Positions 33,969 to 39,341 of a stretch of DNA of 39,341 nt are shown one piece after another. A program made the position numbers and the translations under genes. This DNA is from Alloprevotella sp. oral taxon 473 str. F0040 (lineage in GTDB: Bacteria; Bacteroidota; Bacteroidia; Bacteroidales; Bacteroidaceae), in the NCBI RefSeq assembly GCF_000318095.2, contig NZ_KB290714.1, forward strand, positions 209,656-248,996, given 5' to 3'. Under the pieces are notes generated by a model. The model was not told the DNA's origin. It did no database searches and saw only the letters and a list, made by a program, of their open reading frames with translations. The stretch's first letter is position 1; each line of letters begins with the position of its first letter.

Positions 33969-34092
33969 GAAAAAATGTAGGAAACTTCCAGCGGTTTTTG
34001 GGAGTATGAACCGAAAAATCATTGATGCTGGTAGGAGCGGTGGCTAGATGATTCTCTACGGAGTTCTGATTTGTGGAAGGTAATAAAGTAAA

Positions 34093-34123
34093 TCCCACTA
34101 CTCACAAGTCGTGAGTAGTGGGA
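34093..34123 (-). terminator. Terminator of receptor gene 1
   Basis: A perfect 13-bp stem (tcccactactcac 34093-34105 with gtgagtagtggga 34111-34123) with a 5-nt loop lies 83 bp past the stop of the first TonB-dependent receptor. The tail on the minus strand is only moderately T-rich. Confidence 0.8.
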
Positions 34124-34205
34124 ATTTTAGCCCCAATCGGTCTTAGCACTATAACATTCTAATGACCAATTTGGATTTAATATAGGATAGTGGCTAAGTG
34201 TGCAA

Positions 34206-36815
34206 CTAGAATCTGTAGGTAGCCGTGAGGTTGATGTTGCTTGGCGCACCAGGGAAAGAGCGGAATCTGTCGAAACCAGAGATGTAGTACTGCTTGTTGA
34301 GTACATTGTTCCAGTTGAGTTGCAACTGCATGTCGCGCACTTTGTAATATAATGCAAGGTTGAGCAAACTGTAGCCAGGATAAGTGACGAGTTGAGCACG
34401 ACGTCCCACTTGTCCTTCGCGAGCGCTTACGCCATTGATGCCCAATCCCATACCCAAGTTGCGGAGCGCACCAGAAGGGATGATGAATTTCGTCCAGAGG
34501 TTAGCAGCGTGGCGAGGAGTTCCAGGACGTTGGATGTTGAGGTCTTTGGTGCCAGGAGCAGCCTTGGTAATTTCAGCAATGTTGTAGCTGTAGTTTGCTG
34601 TGATGCTCCAATAAGGAAGAATGCGACCTGAAACGTCGAATTCCACACCGCGAGACACTTCTTCTCCTACGGCAACTCTCAATTTAGGATTCACAGGGTC
34701 ACCAGCACTATAGAGGCTGTTGTTTTTACGGATTCTGAAAACAGAAGTGGTAACGCTCAGACGTTTGTTAAGGTATTCGCCTTTTGCGCCTACTTCCCAA
34801 AGTTCGCTCTTCATGGGATCAAATGGTCCACCAGTCTCAGGATCACTTTGAATAGCGACTGACTGAGGTTCGAAACCGCGAATCCAAGAAGCATAAACAT
34901 TGGTAGAAGGAGTGAGTGCATAGACCAAACCTACACGAGGGATGAAAGCAGTTTGTGTGGTTTTCTTTTCGATGCCCTTAGCATTTTTTGTAACATCGGT
35001 AAACCATTCCACACGTGCACTCAGCAACGTTTGAAGGCGTCCCCAGCGAAGCTGTTCTTGCAAATAGACACCATTGGAGTACGAGCGTACAGCACTACCT
35101 TGACCATTAGGATTTCCAGCACCAGTCTTGTAGATATACTTAGTGACATCTTGAATGCGATTACCTAAAGTGGAGTTCAAATCGAAGCTAGGCACATTGG
35201 TGCGTGGGTTGCCGCTTGCATCAAGTTGGTAGTCGTCTTTCTTCTTAACATCGAATTTATCAACTACAGTGCCGTTCTTAAGGAGATAACCACTAGCCGA
35301 AAGAGAACTAAGTCCCGGAGCAATAGCGGTGTTGAAGTAATCATATCCCAAAAGAAGTTTGTGCTTCAAAGCACCAGTGGCAAAATACCAAGAGAGATAA
35401 TTGTTGAAGTTATTGCTGGTGATGTGACGATGGCGTTTTTCAAATCGCATTTCCACCTTTGAGAAATCTTGTTTGCCATCTATCGTACTTTGATAGGCGT
35501 GTTGTTGAGCATGTTCCTCAGTATTCTCCAGATAACTAGAATAGAGGTAAGTGCTGTTGAAGAGCAAACCTTTAGCCAACTGATGAGAGAGCGCAAACGA
35601 GAGGTTGAAGGTGTTTTCGCTCATGAAGTCGCTAGCAGCCGATTGAGTGGAGTTGAAAGGCACAGAGAAGAGATCACCATCGCCGTGAATGGCAAGTCCT
35701 CTGTCAAGCTTACCCATGTTGTTGTTATAGGTGATGTCAGCATTGAGTTGCGTGCGATCGGAGAGGATGTAGGTGAAAGAGGGGGCAACAATGAAGGTGG
35801 TGAGTCCTTGAAGGTCGCGGAAACCATCGGTGTTCTCATAACCCAGGTTCAAGCGATAGAGAAGCGATTTCTTCTCGTTGAGTGGGCCTGTGAAGTCGCC
35901 ATATACATTAGAGGTGTTGAAACTTCCAGCAGTGAGCGACACCGAACGACGAGCCACGTCGAGGGGTTTCTTGGTGACGCGGTTCACGACACCACCAGGA
36001 GCAGCATTTCCGAAGAGTGCAGAAGCAGGGCCTTTGATGACTTCTACGCGCTCAATATTGGCGAGAGAAGACTGGCGAAACAATGGAGTGAGTCCACGCA
36101 TACCATTGAGGAGGTTGCCCGAGTTGAGGTTACCCAATGAGCGGAAACCACGAATGCTGAAGTCGTTGTAGGCGGAGTATTGATTGACACCGCTGATGTT
36201 TTTCACCACATCATTCACGGTGATAGCACCTTGGTCGAGCACAAGTTCTTTGGTCACATAACCAATGGACTGTGGCACGTCTTTGAGCGCGGTAGCGGTC
36301 TTGGTGCCCACAAAAGAAACGGAGTTTTTGTACGATTGTTCGCGACGTCCCATCACATCGACTGTGGGGAGGGCATCAGAGCGCTCTTGTAACACAAAAT
36401 CTATGCCTTCATAGCTCTTGTTGTTTGACAACTTTATGGTGCGTTGTTGTGGAGTATATCCGATGGCATGAACTAGGATGGTAGATTCTCCACTAGGCAG
36501 TTCGCTAAGTATGAACTTACCATTGGCTTTGGTGCGAACAGCGCGCTTCATACCTTTCACCGAGATGGTGGCTTCGCTGATGGGGTTGCCGTTGTTGTCT
36601 GTGATTTGTCCACGGATTTCAGCGAAAGCACCTTGCTTGGGTTCAGTGCCGTTGGCTACGCGATTAACGAGAGTGTCGTTAGCTGCTGCAGTGGCATTGT
36701 TGGGAGTTGCATTGCCACTCAATTTGCTGTCTCCATTTGCGTTGCTAGCAAACGAAGCGGCAGGAATGGTCATAGCTGCGGCAAGCAATGCTACAGGAAT
36801 GATGGAGGGAGTCAT
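34206..36815 (-). CDS. TonB-dependent siderophore-type receptor (receptor 1)
   Basis: This outer-membrane active transporter is most like ferric-siderophore receptors. From the ATG at 36815 it has 869 residues. A signal peptide ends near SFAS (about 1-24), followed by an Asn/Ala/Thr-rich linker. A carboxypeptidase-regulatory-like domain covers about 64-145 (IRGQITDNNGNPISEATISVKG). The plug holds TATALKDVPQSIGYVTKE (about 173-190), FSIRGFRS and RVEVIKGPASALFGNAAPGG, all typical of siderophore receptors. The barrel ends in a terminal Phe (NINLTATYRF). The open frame extends 23 codons upstream, but those residues are not signal-like. It lies next to a very similar second receptor. A Fur-like palindrome lies about 305 bp upstream of its start. 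Ligand is unknown. Confidence 0.93.
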   Translation of the reverse strand: MTPSIIPVALLAAAMTIPAASFASNANGDSKLSGNATPNNATAAANDTLVNRVANGTEPKQGAFAEIRGQITDNNGNPISEATISVKGMKRAVRTKANGKFILSELPSGESTILVHAIGYTPQQRTIKLSNNKSYEGIDFVLQERSDALPTVDVMGRREQSYKNSVSFVGTKTATALKDVPQSIGYVTKELVLDQGAITVNDVVKNISGVNQYSAYNDFSIRGFRSLGNLNSGNLLNGMRGLTPLFRQSSLANIERVEVIKGPASALFGNAAPGGVVNRVTKKPLDVARRSVSLTAGSFNTSNVYGDFTGPLNEKKSLLYRLNLGYENTDGFRDLQGLTTFIVAPSFTYILSDRTQLNADITYNNNMGKLDRGLAIHGDGDLFSVPFNSTQSAASDFMSENTFNLSFALSHQLAKGLLFNSTYLYSSYLENTEEHAQQHAYQSTIDGKQDFSKVEMRFEKRHRHITSNNFNNYLSWYFATGALKHKLLLGYDYFNTAIAPGLSSLSASGYLLKNGTVVDKFDVKKKDDYQLDASGNPRTNVPSFDLNSTLGNRIQDVTKYIYKTGAGNPNGQGSAVRSYSNGVYLQEQLRWGRLQTLLSARVEWFTDVTKNAKGIEKKTTQTAFIPRVGLVYALTPSTNVYASWIRGFEPQSVAIQSDPETGGPFDPMKSELWEVGAKGEYLNKRLSVTTSVFRIRKNNSLYSAGDPVNPKLRVAVGEEVSRGVEFDVSGRILPYWSITANYSYNIAEITKAAPGTKDLNIQRPGTPRHAANLWTKFIIPSGALRNLGMGLGINGVSAREGQVGRRAQLVTYPGYSLLNLALYYKVRDMQLQLNWNNVLNKQYYISGFDRFRSFPGAPSNINLTATYRF

Positions 36816-37118
36816 AAGAATTAGGGAGTATAGTGTTGTGATGTTCGGATGACAACGCGCAGTATGGTGATTGGCTCCTCTCATTTTTGTTCTGAATCTC
36901 TGTGGTCGAATTGTTCTCTACGCGTTTAGTCCGATGAATAAGAGAGAGGATAAGCGACTGCGAAAATACTTATTTTACTCGTTCGCGATAGAATAGGTTG
37001 CACACTATCTTAAGAAGTGAGTAATTAAATACTTAGATTTAGTGACTAGAAAGGATAGTTCTGTCATCTCTATTTGTCAAAATATCCGATAAATAGGTGA
37101 AAAATAGCTGTATGCGGA

Positions 37119-37140
37119 CATGATATCATGATAATCATTA
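37119..37140. promoter_or_regulatory. Fur-like operator with overlapping palindromes
   Basis: Bases 37128-37140 (atgataatcatta) match 13 consecutive positions of the classical 19-bp Fur box. They overlap a perfect 12-bp palindrome catgatatcatg at 37119-37130. The position upstream of a siderophore-type receptor fits iron-responsive repression. The distance to the start codon (about 305 bp) is long, so the true promoter may lie near this site with a long leader. Confidence 0.5.
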
Positions 37141-37265
37141 GAAACAGCGCATCATTGTTTCGAGATTGAGCTCTATTTCTTAGTTGGCGCTAAGGAAAAC
37201 TGGATTGGGAAGTCTTTGTTTTTCGTACGGTTACTTCTTAGACTCAAGTTGTTTTGCTCTTCTGA

Positions 37266-37305
37266 AAAGCCCCACCACTCACACGATTATGCGAATGGTG
37301 GGGCT
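37266..37305 (-). terminator. Terminator of receptor gene 2
   Basis: The arm aagccccaccact (37268-37280) pairs with aatggtggggctt (37293-37305), with one mismatch. On the minus strand it is followed by ttc and further T residues. It lies about 30 bp past the stop of the second receptor. Confidence 0.82.
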
Positions 37306-37335
37306 TGAGTCTTAGGAATGTGTTAAAGCACGCAA

Positions 37336-39341
37336 TTAAAATCTGTAGGTTGCTGTGAGATTGATGTTGCGAGGTGCACCTGGGAAGGAGCGCAAGCGAT
37401 CATATCCTGAGATATAGTATTGCTTATTGAGCGCATTGTTGAGATTCAGTTGGAGCTGGACTTCACGCACTTTATAGTAGAGGGCGAGATTTAGTAGGGC
37501 ATAACCAGGATAGGACACGACATTCTCACGACGTCCCACTTGTCCCTTACGCTCGCTCACGCCATTCAGACCAACGCCAATGCCAAGATTGCGCAGCATG
37601 CCTGTGGGAACGATGAATTTTGTCCAGAGGTTAGCAGAGTGGCGCGGAGTGCCTGGACGTTGTAGGTTTAAGTCTTTTGTTCCTTCTGGAGCTTTTGAAA
37701 TCTCTGCTACATTGAAGGCATAGCTAGCCATAATGCTCCAATAGGGGAGAATTCGTCCTGAAACATCAAATTCGACACCACGAGAAAGTTCTTCCCCAAT
37801 AGGCACCATGAGGTCGGGTTGTCCTGATACTCCAGCATTGTAGAGTGTATTTTTCTGACGGAGGCTGAAGAGAGCAGCAGTGACGCTGAGGCGTTTGTTG
37901 AGATATTCGCCTTTGGCTCCCACTTCCCAGAGTTCGCTTTCTACAGGATCGAATGGTCCTCCTGAGGCAGGATTGCTTTGGACAGCCACACTTTGAGGTT
38001 CGAAACCTCGAATCCACGTGGCATAGAGATTGGTAGAAGGGAGCATGGAATAGACCATTCCTACGCGAGGCGTAAAGGCGTGTTGATGGGTTTTGCTCTC
38101 CGTGCCATTATCGTGTTGGGTGATGTCGGTGAACCACTCCATGCGCGCCCCTAAGAGCAGCTGGAGTTTGCGCCAAGTGAGTTGTTCTTGGAGATAAACG
38201 CCATTGGTGTATTGGTCGCTAGGACGCACATCTTTAGATTCGTAGATGTATTTGGTCACGTCTTGATAGCGATTGCCAGCAGAAGAATTGAGATTAAAGG
38301 CAGGAACATTGGTGCGTGGGTTGCCGTCTTTGTCTAAGAGATAGTCGTCGATCTTCTTCGTATTGAAAGTTTTGGCTGTGCCTCCATTCTTGAGGAGATA
38401 GCCCCCTGCTTCGATATAGCTAGAACCAGGTGCAAGTTGCGTATTAAAATGGTCGTAGCCCACCAAAACCTTGTGTTTTACTGCTCCTGTGGCAACATCC
38501 CATGTGAGATAATTGTTGAAATTGTTGTTGCGGAAGTGGCGTTGACGTTGTGTCACGCGCATGAGCACAAGAGAAGGGTTGTCTTTTCCGTCAGCCTTCT
38601 TCACAAAAGCATTGTCTTGAGAGTGTTCCATCAAGTCCTCATCGTAAGACGAATAGAGATAGGTACTGTTGAAGAGAAGACCTTGGGCTAGTTGATGTGA
38701 GAGAGCAAAAGATAAATTAAGATTGTTCTCCCGCAGATAGTCATTGGCTGCAGACTGTGTGGCAGATATCGGCCGAGAGAATAGACTACCATCTCCGAAT
38801 ACGGCGACTCCTCGATCGAGCTTACCTTGGTTGTTGACATAAGTCATGTCCACATTAAGCTGTGTGCGGTCGGAAGGTCGATAGGTGAAGGAAGGGGCTA
38901 CGATGTAGCTCGTGAGTCCTTGGAGATTGCGATAGCTATCTGTGTTTTCATATCCGAGGTTAAGGCGATAGAGCAGGGTCTTTTTATTGTTGAGCGGACC
39001 AGTGAAGTCAGCATAAGCGCGTGAGGTGTTGAAGCTACCCGCAGTGAGAGACACCGATTTTCGAGCAACATCAAGTGGTTTCTTGGTCACGCGGTTGATG
39101 ATGCCGCCAGGAGCAGCATTGCCGAAGAGGGCAGAAGCTGGACCTTTGATGACTTCTACACGCTCGATGTTGGCGAGTGAGGATTGACGCCACAAGCTAG
39201 TTTGCGTGCGCATGCCATTCACCAGGTTGCCAGAGTTGCGATTACCCGTTGCTCGGAAGCCACGGATAGAGAAATCGTTGTAGAAAGAGTAGGGATTTAC
39301 ACCACTCATGTTTTTCACCACATCATTCACGGTGATGGCAC
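37336..39341 (-). CDS. TonB-dependent siderophore-type receptor (receptor 2), partial
   Basis: The frame is open to the window edge, so the signal peptide, the regulatory-like domain and the first part of the plug are missing. The visible 668 residues start at AITVNDVVKNMSG within the plug. They continue through FSIRGFRATG, RVEVIKGPASALFGNAAPGG and the whole barrel to the terminal Phe (NINLTATYRF). It is a close paralogue of receptor 1: long runs are identical in the plug and strands (for example KKPLDVAR, SVSLTAGSFNTS, YRLNLGYENTD, YISGFDR/YISGYDR). The differences concentrate in probable external loops. This points to tandem duplication with divergence of ligand contacts. The ATG-like GTG at 39330 is not the true start. 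Confidence 0.93.
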   Translation of the reverse strand, partial: AITVNDVVKNMSGVNPYSFYNDFSIRGFRATGNRNSGNLVNGMRTQTSLWRQSSLANIERVEVIKGPASALFGNAAPGGIINRVTKKPLDVARKSVSLTAGSFNTSRAYADFTGPLNNKKTLLYRLNLGYENTDSYRNLQGLTSYIVAPSFTYRPSDRTQLNVDMTYVNNQGKLDRGVAVFGDGSLFSRPISATQSAANDYLRENNLNLSFALSHQLAQGLLFNSTYLYSSYDEDLMEHSQDNAFVKKADGKDNPSLVLMRVTQRQRHFRNNNFNNYLTWDVATGAVKHKVLVGYDHFNTQLAPGSSYIEAGGYLLKNGGTAKTFNTKKIDDYLLDKDGNPRTNVPAFNLNSSAGNRYQDVTKYIYESKDVRPSDQYTNGVYLQEQLTWRKLQLLLGARMEWFTDITQHDNGTESKTHQHAFTPRVGMVYSMLPSTNLYATWIRGFEPQSVAVQSNPASGGPFDPVESELWEVGAKGEYLNKRLSVTAALFSLRQKNTLYNAGVSGQPDLMVPIGEELSRGVEFDVSGRILPYWSIMASYAFNVAEISKAPEGTKDLNLQRPGTPRHSANLWTKFIVPTGMLRNLGIGVGLNGVSERKGQVGRRENVVSYPGYALLNLALYYKVREVQLQLNLNNALNKQYYISGYDRLRSFPGAPRNINLTATYRF

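Larger units (their letters stand above)
36816..37335. other. Intergenic region between the two receptor genes
   Basis: These 520 bp carry the terminator of the upstream receptor (37266-37305), a Fur-like palindrome (37119-37140) and the long 5' region of receptor 1. A near-consensus -7 element TATTTTCG lies at 36961-36968 on the minus strand. No gene is visible. Confidence 0.55.

Overview
The window reads as a chromosomal segment of an anaerobic Bacteroidota species, probably order Bacteroidales and possibly Prevotellaceae-like (the family is inference). The evidence is TAnnTTTG-type -7 promoter elements, a SusC/SusD pair, lipoproteins with short acidic stretches after the lipidated Cys, a Bacteroidota-type ParE followed by coaD and an S41 protease, and a secreted GH20 enzyme with a DLSGR-type C-terminal tail. 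No tRNA, rRNA, CRISPR array, transposase or integrase was recognised.

Layout. (1) 1-1427 is gene-poor and holds a pair of 25-bp inverted repeats with an alternating CG block. (2) 1428-9792, minus strand, is mostly housekeeping: DUF2851 protein, hotdog thioesterase, mnmG, apt, uvrC, dtd and deoC. DeoC carries an unusual His/Cys-rich N-terminus, and a parS-like palindrome lies between mnmG and apt. (3) 9793-10679 is a non-coding gap with TCTCCGA repeats. (4) 10680-27139, plus strand, is a long co-directional run: a YghO-like GNAT protein, parE, coaD, a secreted S41 protease, a hairpin terminator, then a tightly packed set of M16 protease, STN-SusC, SusD, FAS1-like lipoprotein, small lipoprotein and periplasmic thioredoxin-TPR protein. 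(5) 27140-28160 is non-coding and carries a complete second copy of the inverted-repeat/CG-block element. (6) 28161-29447 is a Fic AMP-transferase with its inhibitory motif and a winged helix. (7) 29715-33392 is a 1225-residue secreted GH20 beta-N-acetylhexosaminidase. (8) 33700-33909 (minus) is a likely small membrane protein. (9) 34206-39341 (minus) holds two tandem paralogous TonB-dependent siderophore-type receptors, the second cut by the window edge, with a Fur-like palindrome between them.

How the genes may work together. The M16-SusC-SusD-FAS1-lipoprotein-thioredoxin set looks like an outer-membrane uptake machine with its own endopeptidase. A peptide or protein-derived substrate is therefore plausible, but this is inference. 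The receptor pair suggests iron or siderophore uptake under iron control. GH20 suggests foraging on host N-acetylhexosamine glycans.

The best candidates for something undescribed are the inverted-repeat elements with fixed-distance alternating CG blocks, the dispersed TCTCCGA motif, the metal-binding-like DeoC tail, and the protease-linked SusCD locus.
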